From Periplaneta americana (Eukaryota; Arthropoda; Insecta; Blattodea; Blattidae): 64,000 bases of DNA. Both the position numbers and the translations under genes were made by a program. Under the pieces are notes generated by a model. It saw nothing but the letters and a program-made list of their open reading frames with translations. It searched no databases and was not told the origin of the DNA. The stretch covers positions 102,053,330-102,117,329 of the forward strand of contig NC_091131.1 in the NCBI RefSeq assembly GCF_040183065.1. The letters are read 5' to 3'. Positions within the stretch are counted from its first letter, which is position 1. Each line of letters starts with the position of its first letter. Positions 35,090 to 45,712 of the stretch are shown here, one piece after another.

Positions 35090-36290
35090 CTCCGTGAAAA
35101 GAATAAGGAAATGGGAAAGGACTGACTGAAAAAAAATAATGGAATAATGACACATAAGTGACTCTGAAGAAAATAAAGGATTAGTGGGGTAGAACTGACT
35201 CTGAAAATGGGAAAAGACTGACTGAAAAAGAATAAAGAAATAATGGTGTAGAACTGACTCTGAAAAAAGAATAAGGGAATGAGGAAGGACAGACTGAAAA
35301 AGAATAAGGAAATAATTGGGAAGAACTGACTCTGAAAAAAGAATAAGGGAATGGAAAAGAATAATGAAATAATGGGGCAGAACTGACTCTGAAAAAAGAA
35401 AAAGAGAATGGGGAAGGACTGACTGAAAAAGAATAAGGTAATAATGATGTAGAACTGACTCTGAAAAAATAAGGGATTATTGGGACAGAACTAACTCTGA
35501 AAAAAGAATAAGGGAAAGGACTGACTGAAAAATAATAAAGGAATAATGGTGCAGAACTGACTCTGAAAAAAGAATATGGGAATGGGAAAGGACTGACTGA
35601 AAAAGAATAAGGGAATGGGAAAGGACTGACTGAAAAACAATAAGGGAATGGGAAAGGACTGACTGAAAAAGAATAAGGAAATAATTGGGCAGAATTGACT
35701 CTGAAAAAAGAATAATGAAATAGTGGGGCAGAACTGACTCTCAAAAAAGAATAAGGGAAATGGGAAAGGACTGACTGAAACAGAATAAGAGAATAATGGT
35801 GCAGAACTGACTCTGAAAAAAGAAAAAGAGAATGGGAAAGGACTGACTGAAAAAGAATAAGGGAATGGGAAAGGACTGACTCAAAGGAAATAATTGAGTA
35901 GAACTGACTCTGAAAAAAGAATGGAAAAGAATAATGAAATAATGAAGCAGAATTGACTCTGAAAAAAGAATAAGGGAATGGAAAAGGACGGACTGAAAAA
36001 GAATAAGGGAATAATGGTGCAGAACTGACTCTGAAAATATAAGGGATTAGTGGCGCAGAACTGACTCTGAAAAAAGAATAAGGGAATGGGAAATGACTGA
36101 CTGAAAAGAATAAGAGAATAATGGTGCAGAACTGACTCTGAAAAAAAGAATAAGGGAATGGGAAATGACTGACTGAAAAGAATAAGAGAATAATGGTGCA
36201 GAACTGACTCTGAAAAAAGAATAAGGGAATGGGAAAGGACTGACTGAAAACGAATAAGGGAATAGTGGGGTAGAACTCACAATAAACAAA
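35090..36290. repeat. Tandem array, unit about 72 bp, purine-rich plus strand
   Basis: The unit is 'gaactgactctgaaaaaagaataagggaatgggaaaggactgactgaaaaagaataagg.aataatgg.gca'. CTGACTCTG occurs at 36061, 36132 and 36204 (spacing 71-72). Other spacings show insertions and deletions of a half unit. The half-units 'gactgactgaaaaagaataagg' and 'aactgactctgaaaaaagaataagg' are themselves related. The 370-codon minus-strand frame comes from composition and is not a gene. Confidence 0.95.
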
Positions 36291-36299
36291 CACAAATTA

Positions 36300-36825
36300 T
36301 TAAATAAATAAAAGTAAACTATGTTAATTTTAGATGTTGTAATAAAGCAACAGTTAGATTGTCGCTCTTTTCTTTCTTTTATTTTTTGTTTGGCAATGGA
36401 TATTAAATTAATTACTGTAATAGGGGAAAATTGGAAGAACTTTTATTCCAATAAAATTGCGTTTGAGGGATGAAAATGGTTATGCCTTATTATACTCCAT
36501 GCTGAACGAGTTTTATTTCATAAAAAGAGTGTTTTTGTGCTCATGTACGGTGATTAATGAAACTCTTATATTTGAAGCTGAAAAAAAGTGTATTCTAGGA
36601 AGCGTCAAAGTTGCAACAAATCCATTACAATATACAGCGGCTGGCTTTATTGTTCATTAGTTAAATTTACATTAAAGTACGAGTAACTGCGCGGTATCCA
36701 GAACAATTCCAGGTAATTGCGTGAATCATGTGACTGTTACAGGGTACAAAATGCTTTTGATTGTCTTCGTGTGCGCAACGGTCCCTAAACATAGGCCTAA
36801 ACTTTAACATTGCGATGTCCCTGCG
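36300..36825. other. Unassigned sequence
   Basis: No recognised gene. A 67-codon plus-strand frame at 36457-36660 has no familiar motif. Confidence 0.45.
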
Positions 36826-36829
36826 GTGG

Positions 36830-37020
36830 CTGAATAGTCTTGACCTTTGGCCAGTCCCGAGAAGCTACCGGTTCGAGTCCCGTCAGCGCTAGGATTTTTC
36901 ATCCATAAATCCATAGCGACATTTCTGGCGGGTAAGGTCGTAGTTGCTATTTTTCTCGGGATTCACTCGCTTCCCCACGTTAGGCATGAACAACACTCAG
37001 ATTTCTAAGCAGTCGATCCT
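36830..37020 (+). mobile_element. tRNA-derived SINE (unnamed family)
   Basis: 'Ccctgcggtggctgaatagtcttgacc' (box A region) and 'accggttcgagtcccgtcagcgc' (box B), then 'aggatttttcatccataaatcc'. Several similar words continue to about 37260. Confidence 0.6.
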
Positions 37021-37429
37021 ATTCCGTCCTTAGACCATATCCCTCAGCGCGTCGCCAGCCAGCGCTATGAAATGGAGATAAAACGCCTGATATAGCCTGA
37101 GAAAAAGGAAGAACCCCGAGAAAAACCACAACTGGGACTCAAAGTCTGTGTATTCCCATTTCCACATGTCAGGCATCAACATAATTCCGTCCGAACTATA
37201 TTCCATAGATTCCCCGATTGCTAATGTTGGCAAGGAATGTTCCAGTTTAGAGTGCACATTGAGCCAATAGGCTCCAACTGCAGTAACAGGACCAGGACAG
37301 GGAACAATACACAGTTCTCAAGGGACATCTCTTCTCGATACAGAAAACTGACGAAGAACTACGTATTTCTCCTCAGTAGGTATGGGTGAGAGATAACTTG
37401 GGAATTAACAGTCACATAAAAATGCAATC

Positions 37430-37985
37430 CCCTCTCCTTGTCGTCCCCTTGTCTTCTCCTTGTTCTTGTCTTCCCTTTTGTTCCCATTGTTCTCCTTGTA
37501 TTTCCCTTGTTCTCCTTTTATTTCCCTTGTTCTCCATATATTCCCCTTGTTCTCCATATATTCCCCTTGTTCTCCATATATTACCCTTATTTTACATGCA
37601 TTCCCCTTGTTCTCCATGTATTTCCCTTGTTTTCCATGTATTTCCCTTATTCTGCTTGTTCTCCTTGTATTCCCCTTGTTTTCCATGTATTTTACCTCAT
37701 TCTCCATGTATTTCCCTTTTTCTTTATATATTCTCCTTGTTCTTAATGCAGTATCCTTATTCTCCTTGTATTCCCTTGTTCTCCATATAGTCCCCTTGTT
37801 CTCCATGTATTCCCCTTATTTTCCATGTATTTTTTATTCTCCATGTATTTCCCTTGTTCTCCATATATTTCCCCTGTTTTTCATGCATTTCACTTGCTCT
37901 TCATGTATTACTCTTATTTTTCATGTATTTCCCGTGTCTTGCATGTATTGTCCTAGTTCTCCATATATTCCATGTAGTAAAACTA
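37430..37985. repeat. 20-bp minisatellite array, second and inverted copy
   Basis: The plus-strand unit is ATTCCCCTTGTTCTCCATAT, whose complement ATATGGAGAACAAGGGGAAT is clearly a variant of the 5.2-7.66 kb unit (GGAGAACAA..GGGAATA). About 27 units, more diverged than those at 5.2-7.6 kb. Here the purine-rich strand is the minus strand, so the two arrays are inverted. Plus-strand open frames up to 187 codons come from composition. Confidence 0.93.
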
Positions 37986-38184
37986 TGCTGCCGGTTTTTT
38001 TGGCTAGGAATGGCCGCAATTAATTTTTCCTATAATTATCTGTATTCACGAGCAAGGTTCTTTCACGTAATATTTAATATCTCGTAAATTATTCAACATA
38101 CGCTAACGAACAAACGCTCTTTAGAAAGCTCTAATGATGCTTAACAAAGTGCAAAAATGAAATTTGTTGAAAGATAAAAACCAT

Positions 38185-38340
38185 GTATTGTGGGTCCCTA
38201 TCATCACGGCACAGCGTGTCCTCAGGTTGCGGATAGAGGAGACGGCCTCCAGATATATTGAATATATTGAATAAGCGGTCGCGGACAGCCGATGAGGGGT
38301 GTTCCTCCAGCTTGGGGGTTGGGCGAAGGGCTAACAAAAA
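38185..38340 (-). mobile_element. Dispersed repeat family G, copy 1
   Basis: 'Ggttgcggatagaggagacggcctccagatatattgaatatattgaataagcggtcgcggacagc' matches the complement of 51315-51465. Beyond the match the copy runs directly into the RTE-like LINE at 38365. Class unknown. Confidence 0.7.
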
Positions 38341-38364
38341 AGAGATTGTTACGAAACCCCAACA

Positions 38365-39245
38365 CAAGTCTCGAGATGGGACTGATTCTTTGGCGCGACC
38401 ACAGCAAAGGAATAATTCGAGAAGAAATTAAACGCAAAATAAATATGAGAAATGCCTGCTATTATTCGGTTGAGAAGCTTTTGTCATACAGTCTGCTTTA
38501 AAAAAAAAAATGAAAATTAGAATTTATAAAAACAGTTATATTACCGGTTGTTCTGTACGGTTGTGAAACTTTGACTCTCACTTTGAGAGAGAAGCAGAGG
38601 TTAAGGGAGTTCGAGAAGCAGGAAAATATTTGGGGCTAAGAAGGATAAAGTTACAGGAGAATGGAGAAAGTTACATAACGCAGAACTGCACGCATTGTAT
38701 TCGGCACCTAACATAATCAAGAACATTAAACCCAGACGTTTGAGATGGGCAGGGCATTTAGCACGTAAGGGTGAATCCAAAAATACTTACAGTGGTAGTT
38801 GGAAGACCAGAGGGAAAAAGAACTTTCGGGATGCAAAGACGTAGATGGGAGGATAATACTGAAATGAATTTGAGGGAGGTGGGATATGATGGTAAGAACT
38901 GGATTAATCTTGCTCAGGATAGGGACTAGCGTCGTGCATTAGGCCTACATGTGCTACGTTCGGTTGAAGTTTGTCGAGTATGGTGAAGTTCGATGTTCGC
39001 TCTACAGAAGGAGCCTGTCGTGTTTGTTCCAACTTGTTATGAAAACATTCGCTGCCCTCCATTCATGTTTTAACCGCTTAAGAATTTTAGCACAAATCTT
39101 CCGATTAGTTTTTCATATGAAATAAGACGAAGTTTTTAATTTAATGTCTTTGTTATCTCTTTCATGTTCGAACATTGCAGGACACTAATAGAGACCGATG
39201 GCGAGCTTATACGAGGGAGGTTATGAACCTCCGGGATCCTTAAAA
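38365..39245 (+). mobile_element. RTE-like LINE 3' fragment with an internal insertion
   Basis: It encodes, with frameshifts, the same C-terminal region as the copy at 61089: 'gaagaaattaaacgcaaaataaat', 'ttgaaacttactctcacttt'-like stretches, 'ccagagggaaaaagaactttcgg' and 'tgggaggataata'. About 260 bases at 38929-39190 interrupt it between 'gatagggac' and 'gaccgatggcg'. The end 'cttaaaagccatttgta' at about 39240 lacks the usual (TAAG)n tail. Confidence 0.85.
38929..39190. other. Unidentified insertion inside the LINE
   Basis: The LINE reads continuously when this block is left out. It contains one TAGGCCTA. No inverted ends or tRNA-like boxes were seen. Confidence 0.55.
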
Positions 39246-39259
39246 GCCATTTGTATAGT

Positions 39260-39680
39260 CCGGGTCAGCTTATTTAATACCCTAAGGGTGAAACCTAACC
39301 ATTTTTCCCCTATTACTACATATGCTAATATATTATAGTGATTTTCTAGATCTCAGGTTGAATTTTCTTTCACCAACTTCGTTTCGAATTTCGGGTACTG
39401 ACAAATATACAACTGGCAGTTATTTTCTACTGTTATGCAGTAACTTCGGTTTGCAGTAAGGTAAACTAATGAAAATGCAAGTACCTAGGCTTGTAATTTA
39501 ATAATTAATTAGTAATACTGGTATTAATATTAATATTAATACACAATTCAGTTCTGTTGCGTTATGTTTCCAATTCAACTCTATATTCAGGTAAGTGTAA
39601 TTAAATAAGTAATAGCTTATAAACCTGCTTCGTATGAAACATGCACATAAATATATTCGACATTTTAATGAAATTCTTTC
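39260..39680. other. Unassigned sequence upstream of the candidate exon
   Basis: 'Ctactgttatgcag' followed by 'taacttcggtttgcagtaag|gtaaac' near 39425-39463 looks like an acceptor, a short exon and a donor, but I cannot support it further. Confidence 0.3.
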
Positions 39681-39688
39681 GTGTTTAG

Positions 39689-39754
39689 ATTATTATTAAA
39701 ATGTCAAAGAGAGGAAATGGCATTGTAGCGACTTCTCCAAGAAAGAAATTGCTT
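39689..39754 (+). CDS. Candidate short first coding exon (unknown gene)
   Basis: A pyrimidine-rich acceptor (TTCTTTCGTGTTTAG) ends at 39688. An ATG at 39701 then opens 18 codons, MSKRGNGIVATSPRKKLL, and is followed at 39755 by a strong donor GTAAGTATTT. The coding part is 54 bases, so the donor is in phase 0. The peptide is basic, with a possible SPRK-type phosphorylation site. I do not recognise the protein and see no next exon: the nearest good acceptor (TGTTCTGTTTTCAG, ending 39813) leads to a stop after three codons. Long introns would place the rest outside this region. It may be chance. Homology or RNA evidence is lacking. Confidence 0.3.
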
Positions 39755-39819
39755 GTAAGTATTTAAGTAAGCTAGGCCTAAGTTATACATTTTAAAGTGG
39801 TGTTCTGTTTTCAGAATTC

Positions 39820-40257
39820 GTACTAATCATTTCACGTGATCAAACTACATTTTTAGGTTAGGTCTCGTGAATCGTAAACTGTTTAGTTAAAGCAATGAAT
39901 TTCATGTTGCAAGACAAAATAAATTTTAATATTAGATCATACTAATCCTAATTACCAACATAATATGCGAGAAGTCCAAGAGGAAAATATACTATTCCCT
40001 AATTTATTGAACCATTTAGAAACATCTCGCAACATAAAGATGAGATGTGGTAAATAAGTAAGACATTGTTATTGTTAATTACTATATTATTATTATTATT
40101 ATTATTACTATTATTATTATTATTATTATTATTATTTCATCAATCTTTGTTCACGTCATGGCGGATTAGATGCATTCCAGTTATTAATCGCCATCAATCT
40201 CTATACAAATATAACAAAAACTAATACATATTGAACCTATAAGTATTCTCTGTTTAC

Positions 40258-40332
<75 letters not shown>

Positions 40333-40340
40333 CTAATAAG
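39820..40340. repeat. Sequence with two trinucleotide microsatellites
   Basis: (ATT)n at about 40085-40136 and (AAT)n at about 40256-40331. The remainder is AT-rich and unassigned. Confidence 0.85.
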
Positions 40341-40369
40341 TATAGTCTTGTATTTAAAACTCCTACTTT

Positions 40370-41350
40370 AGCTTTATCATTTTTATGCTCAATCTCTTAA
40401 GAATTATTCTGTTAACTTCATTGACTACTCTTCGTAGCTTCTTATCGTGTGACTACTCAACATTTATAATTCCATCTCCGTTAGAGCTTTGACTTTCTCT
40501 TCCCATCTAATTTTAACTCTAAAAAGAAATTTTCCTAATTTATGCAGATTGCTGGCATTCAAGTGACCATTTTTTTATAAGATACTATGGGCTACCGTTT
40601 ATTTGTAGAAATTTTTTATCCACCCATCTGTTTCTTAAATCATTCGTTGCCTGACACTTTAACGCAATATGCATTGCGTCTTCAGCTAGTCCACACAAAG
40701 GACATTTATCCTTCTCTACGTTCCCTCTCTTATTCTTGAGTCTCCAGATACCTAATCTCCACCATGCCATTCCCGTTCTCTCTTCCCTTGAATTTAGTCT
40801 AACATATTCTTCCTGTTCCCAAAACTGCTTAACCTCCCTATAGTATTTTAGTGATCCTAGGTCTTTAATATTACTAAAAATATCTTGTCTCGAAATTTCG
40901 TTTGCCCTCTCTTTTACTATTCTTCCAATAGTTTTCGTGTTTATAGACCCTAGTTCTCTCCATAGCCAATTTAGACCTAATCTGTTTATTTCTCGTTCCA
41001 GCTCTTTCAGCCAATTCGATTTCCAATTAGCGGCTTTCATACAAAAGATACAAGTTTTCATAACTGCCGAATCATTCCTACACAGAATATTACCTAAATA
41101 TTTGATTTTTCTTTCTAGACTAATTCCCAGGCTCGAATCGGTTCCCATCTCTAGTAACGCTGCTAGGTTAGAAGCATTCTCCGGTATTCCTAATTTTTTT
41201 TTTACACTTTTCGGCTCTTACTTTATCGATGTTTCTGCTGGATAACCTACTACCCCATATCTCAATATTGTATAATATTTTTGATTCTACTAGTGCATTA
41301 TAGATGTCGACAAAATTCTTCACCCCAATATTCGGCCATTTATTTAGGCA
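40370..41350 (-). mobile_element. LINE C-terminal fragment with zinc-knuckle-like motif
   Basis: The minus-strand frame at 40585-41148 reads 187 codons and includes ERTGMAWWRLGIWRLKNKRG and 'KDKCPLCGLAEDAMHIALKC'. The latter is the CxxC...H...C motif that closes many non-LTR retrotransposon proteins. Upstream (41150-41345, minus) the frame 'FVDIYNALVESKILYNIEIWG' continues the reverse transcriptase thumb-like region, but a frameshift lies at an A-run near 41200. The element is 5'-truncated and dead. Its 3' boundary lies somewhere toward the AAT microsatellite. Confidence 0.75.
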
Positions 41351-41357
41351 TCTGTCT

Positions 41358-41358
41358 A

Positions 41359-41391
<33 letters not shown>
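41358..41391. repeat. (ATT)n microsatellite
   Basis: About 11 units beside the LINE fragment. Confidence 0.9.
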
Positions 41392-41392
<1 letters not shown>

Positions 41393-41394
41393 CA

Positions 41395-42460
41395 GTACGT
41401 AGCATTGTGATTTTCCCCTCTTTGGTGATAACTGGTATTAATTGGCAACACTGAAGAGACGCCCAAATTACACTTTTAGGGACTACTCTTACGTGATTCT
41501 CACTATAAGTATGGAATACAAAATTAATTTCAAAAAGCATTTTATACAATTTTATCTTACATTTTCGCGATACCGAGATTCACTACAGCACAAAAGCAAG
41601 AAAAGTACCGAAAACAGAAGGAGGCAGAGGAGGGTTTACAGAGATCGGAAAAAATTGAAAGAAAGATCGCCAACAACTTCTGTGACGTTTTGAGTAAAAT
41701 TTTCTGTTCAGTCCTATCTAATGTTTTTTTAGTGTCTATTGGAAGTTTAGAAGCTAATGCTTTTAAAATAGTCTACGTCCGCTCCTTCCATTCGCACCCC
41801 TCCTCGCAAGTGCAGGCTCATCTCTCCGCCAGTGTATAACCTGTGAAGTTGAAAGCGTCGTTAAATAATAAAGAAGACACGAGAAGCTGTGCGAGTAACG
41901 GCGACGGCGGCAAATAACTGTGCAAGTACATCCGGGAGAGCTCATCACATCACCTGCGCGGCCCCGTTACAGCCTGAGTGGCACACTTTCCGTGCGGGCA
42001 AGTCAACACAGTCAGCCGTGACTTCGCGCGCAACCCGATAGCAGTCAATCATTACCGTGTTGACACTTCATTAGAAACTAATTTACTACGCACAGTTTAG
42101 AAAATCAATACCCTGTTGTGCTTCACACGCGCATCACGCAGAAATAACGCCGCATTTACCCTCAACGCTACGTCAAGGTCAGATATCGCATGTGTAGAAG
42201 TCAAAGTTACGGTTGTCAACAGTCCCTTTATCTGCAGGGTTCTCCAGTATTTCGCCTTATTTGTTTGCGATTTCTGCGTCTCTTATTTTTATAGTTTTCT
42301 CCTTGGTTGGTATTGCATGTGTTCACTGCTAAAAAGTAGCTAGGGTTGCCAACTGTAGACTATTGTATTTCCCGGTATATGCAGTTTTTTTGTCTATTTT
42401 ATTGCGATCTCTCGTCTCCCTACTTATGTGCTTCTGCTGCAATAGATCTTAGTTGTAAAT
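41395..42460. other. Unassigned sequence, moderate GC at 41770-42300
   Basis: 'Cctgtgaagttgaaagcgtcgttaaataataaag' at about 41840-41875 is a worn SINE 3' end of the family A type. Plus-strand frames at 41442-41693 and 42116-42343 have no known motif. Confidence 0.4.
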
Positions 42461-42490
42461 AAAGTCCGGATTTTATGTAATAACATATGC
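42461..42490. mobile_element. hAT terminal fragment
   Basis: 'Agtccggattttatgtaat' equals the inner part of the terminal repeat of the hAT family at 975 and 53712. It is directly followed by the foldback element. Confidence 0.55.
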
Positions 42491-42502
42491 TGTTCCTATA
42501 TA

Positions 42503-43259
42503 CAGGGCTTTCATTTCAAAATTTCCCAGTCTAAATAACTACTTATTTAAACTGAATTCAATTTAAACAAAAAAAAAAACGTCAATTTAGATACTGAGGG
42601 GGAACTCTGAAACCAGGTTTAATTGCATTTTAGATTTCACCCCCACCCCCAGCCGCCACTACCTTGAATTTTCAAATGGCACCCCTATATGTTTTATACT
42701 TAAACGTGAAAGATCATTCAATTATTTATACACCTCATTCACTTGTTTTCGCGTCTTTTGTTTTCTGTCGTCGCCTGGCAACCTGGATTGTTGTTATTGT
42801 TAATTAGAGCTGAAGAGAATAAAGCTACAGAAACTTATTGAGCATTTCATGTAATAGTTGTGTTTGTGTATTAAATTTAAAAAAATGATGTATACCCTTG
42901 AAGAAAGAACATAAATCATCCTAATTGAATAAATTTAGGAAATTACACAAACTGTGTTTTCATCCTACAATCAACTGATAATAACAAAAATACAAGTTGC
43001 CAGGCGACAATAGAAAACAAAAGATGCAAAACCAATGAAGAGGTGTATAAACAATTAAATGTTCTTTCATACTCAAGTATAAAAATTTAGGGGTACCATT
43101 TTAAATTTCAAAGTAAGGTGGCTGGGGGGTGAAATCTAAAATGCAATTAAGCCTGGTTTCAGACTTCCCCTCCAAGATATAAATTGACGAGTTTTTTTAA
43201 TTGAATTCAATTTAAATAATTAGTTATTTAGACTGGGAAGTTTTGAAAAGAGAGCCCCG
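42503..43259. mobile_element. Foldback DNA transposon with about 300-bp inverted arms
   Basis: The left end CAGGGCTTTCATTTCAAAA pairs with the right end TTTTGAAAAGAGAGCCCCG, and TA lies on both sides (42501-42502 and 43260-43261). The arms can be followed from 42503 to about 42800 and from about 42965 to 43259: 'cccagtctaaataa', 'gaaaccaggtttaattgcattttagatttcaccccc' and 'gtcgcctggcaac' all recur inverted. The 160-base centre contains ATGATGTATACCCTTGAAGA, reading MMYTLEERT then a stop, which may be the lost start of a Tc1/mariner-type transposase. Confidence 0.9.
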
Positions 43260-43380
43260 TATGTAGCTATAAGAAAAGCTAAAATGTTGGCGAATCACAC
43301 CAAAGGAATCATTATTCCGAAATTTTTAAGTTACATATTTTGGTACATAATAAATATTTTAACATATATGAAAAAAACAA

Positions 43381-43480
43381 GTTCTTCTTGGTGCTAGAAT
43401 CTTCTTCGTCTTCTACCACTGAATTTAATGAAGATTTGTGCATGGCAATAGTTGCTGCAAACATACCGTGGTATATACCG
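43381..43480 (+). pseudogene. hAT transposase fragment
   Basis: The plus-strand frame reads FLVLESSSSSTTEFNEDLCM followed by 'AIVAANIPW'. 'FN.DLC.A.VAANIP' is typical of the region after the N-terminal zinc finger in one class of insect hAT transposases, probably the same class as the zinc-finger relic at 1834-1895. Only about 30 residues remain before the sequence becomes non-coding and a family F SINE begins. Confidence 0.55.
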
Positions 43481-43499
43481 TAACGCCGAACGGCATATG

Positions 43500-43735
43500 G
43501 AAGGCACAGAAGAAGAGTTTGCATGCTTTGACTTCGGCACGAGGAGGAAGTATTGTGATCAGCACTAAGATCCGGTCGCCTTTCACCCTCAGGAAGAACC
43601 CGTACCTACTGCATTTGACAGGAGGTTGAGTACAAACCAGAGCCGTCCTGGAAGTTATGATGACGTGCAAAATCCCGCTTTCTACTGTCCGTTACTCTAC
43701 CAAATGAGCTATTATGGTCGCATAAGGCCATACAC
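43500..43735 (-). mobile_element. SINE family F copy
   Basis: On the minus strand it starts GCGACCATAATAGCTCATTT 'ggtagagtaacgg' (box A region). The body has 'cataacttccaggacggctctgg' and 'aacctcctgtcaaatgcagtacgggttcttcctg'. It matches 33350-33605 in order. Confidence 0.75.
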
Positions 43736-44325
43736 TAAATATGCAATAGGAATTATACTTTGATCGTGTAAGATCTCATGCTTTCCCTGTGATCGACTGT
43801 GAAGAAGCTATTAGACTTTGCAACCGTGCGTGGAAATATAATTTCTCGGTCATTTCGGAACAACTTATGAGTACAAATTCCATTCTCAAGGCAGTGTCGA
43901 GAACTGGAAGGTGCACCTGCTCTGTTTTGTCCGTTAAGCATGGCTACTCATACAAGCAGGCAAATGAAAAACTGCGTGGAAAGTGTTGCACATACAGCGT
44001 ATGTGGACATGCATTATATTTTACAGCACTACAAGGCGTTATATGACAGACATTACCGAGGCAGCGTGGTCGACATAGAATATAGCATAAAAGCAGTAAC
44101 AGCAAGAATACACAATTTTGAAGCACAAGAGAAACATTAAATACGGGATCAATTACCGTTAATATTGAAAATATATTTATACATGTACTGTGTATTATTA
44201 TACATAGGAATTTAATATCGGAAATCAGTTTGTAATTAATACTAACTTCCCTACGCACGTCACAGTAAAATTGTAGAAGAAAGAATGTTAAGGGACTAAA
44301 AACTCATCAAAATATACCAAAAACT
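43736..44325. other. Unassigned sequence with small open frames
   Basis: The plus-strand frame 43789-44046 (85 codons) has no family motif that I recognise. Confidence 0.35.
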
Positions 44326-44330
44326 AGCCT

Positions 44331-44430
44331 ACACCGAGCGAAACGGCTCAGTGGTATCGCACTAAACTAGCATTCGAGAGATTCCAGGTTCGATTTCCGT
44401 ATCGATCAATCGGGCTGAAGTTTTCTCTAC
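44331..44430 (+). mobile_element. tRNA-derived SINE head
   Basis: 'Gaaacggctcagtggtatcgcac' (box A) and 'ccaggttcgatttccgtatcg' (box B), spaced as in a tRNA. The body is short or lost. Confidence 0.6.
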
Positions 44431-45104
44431 TAGATATAAGTTGGACCCAAAATACACGACATAATAGACCATGAAGCATTGCCAACAAAATAATTACGGT
44501 ACAGAGAGACGCGAAATGATAATGGAGTTAAAGCGAGCATAAACTAAATAAACTATTTTCTTAATGGATTGTAGGGAATTAATGAAATACAATTATAAAA
44601 TGTAATTCGTTTGTTTTATTTTATATTTTACATTATTTTATTTCTACTATAGTTAGTTGTTTTACATTTCTGTTTTAGTTAACATTCAGTTCCATGGAGC
44701 TGTGGCAGAAATAACACAAAATTGAATAACACTGTTGGTACATTATGAAATGCAAAATCCAGCAAAAATAATAGAATTCATTTAATTAATTCCTCTGAAC
44801 CTATAAAGAAAAGAAAATACTTATTAGTTCATTTCCATGTACTATATTTTTATTCCTTGACATTTTCCTTCAAAAAATTTCTTGAGGGAAGATTGTATTT
44901 AAAATTTTATTTCCGAAGTTGAAACGCTATATATGATAGTAAACTGAGTAGGTTTAAATATGTGTTGTGTATAATTAATTGCATTCGATATTTTCGATAA
45001 CGAAAATTTTGTTTAAATCCTAGCACAAGAACAACAATAGCAGATGCGCACTTTTGGACTGGAAGAGGAATGAGGAAATCTTTGAATAAAAGAATCAATC
45101 GTTG

Positions 45105-45151
<47 letters not shown>

Positions 45152-45435
45152 GCTTTCAGAATGAACAAAATTAAAAATTAAATTCCCTAAAAAATATAAC
45201 AGAATCCAAATTAAACGTTTGCCTTTGAAAAGGCTACTGTATGAGAGCTAACCGAGGCTACTAAGGCCTAATTCGTGTTCGATGATAATGAATGAGAATT
45301 AAAAATAACATTAATTCAATTCATGGAATTTATAAAATTATTCATGATATATAATATTAACAAATTTTTTTTTATCTTTTATTTCTGTCGACTATATTCA
45401 TGTTTTTATTGAATATCACTGGCTTCTGTCTGATT
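44431..45435. other. Unassigned AT-rich sequence with (TA)n at 45107-45148
   Basis: No recognised gene. Confidence 0.5.
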
Positions 45436-45439
45436 GTCA

Positions 45440-45712
45440 ATTTATATAAAATGTGTATTTTTCTCTCTTTTTTTTCTTTCTTCTTTTTTTTTTTTTTTTG
45501 CTCCTATGTGTTATTTATCGGTTTGAATTAAGTTACTTACTGTATTTAGTAATCTGTCCTTGTAAATTTTATGCTATATTATTGGCTAAGACCACACCGT
45601 ACACGAGCCTGGCTCTTACGGTAGTGGCTAGAAACATTTTTGTTTTATAAATTTAATTTGTACTCACTCGTTAGCTAGTTAAATAAATAAATAAATAAAT
45701 TTATTAATTAAT
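45440..45712 (+). mobile_element. LINE 3' untranslated end with (TAAA)n tail
   Basis: 'Ttggctaagaccacaccgtacacgagcctggctct' followed by AT-rich sequence and a tail of repeated TAAA. The tail style equals that of the LINE end at 17340-17960. No coding part is left. Confidence 0.5.

Noticed and set aside
35181..36293. 370-codon minus-strand frame
   Set aside because: Composition artefact of the 72-bp array.
37405..38023. Plus- and minus-strand frames in the second 20-bp array
   Set aside because: Composition artefact. Both strands are open because of the short repeat.
39800..39860. Second exon after the candidate exon at 39689
   Set aside because: A good acceptor ends at 39813, but the in-phase reading stops after three codons.
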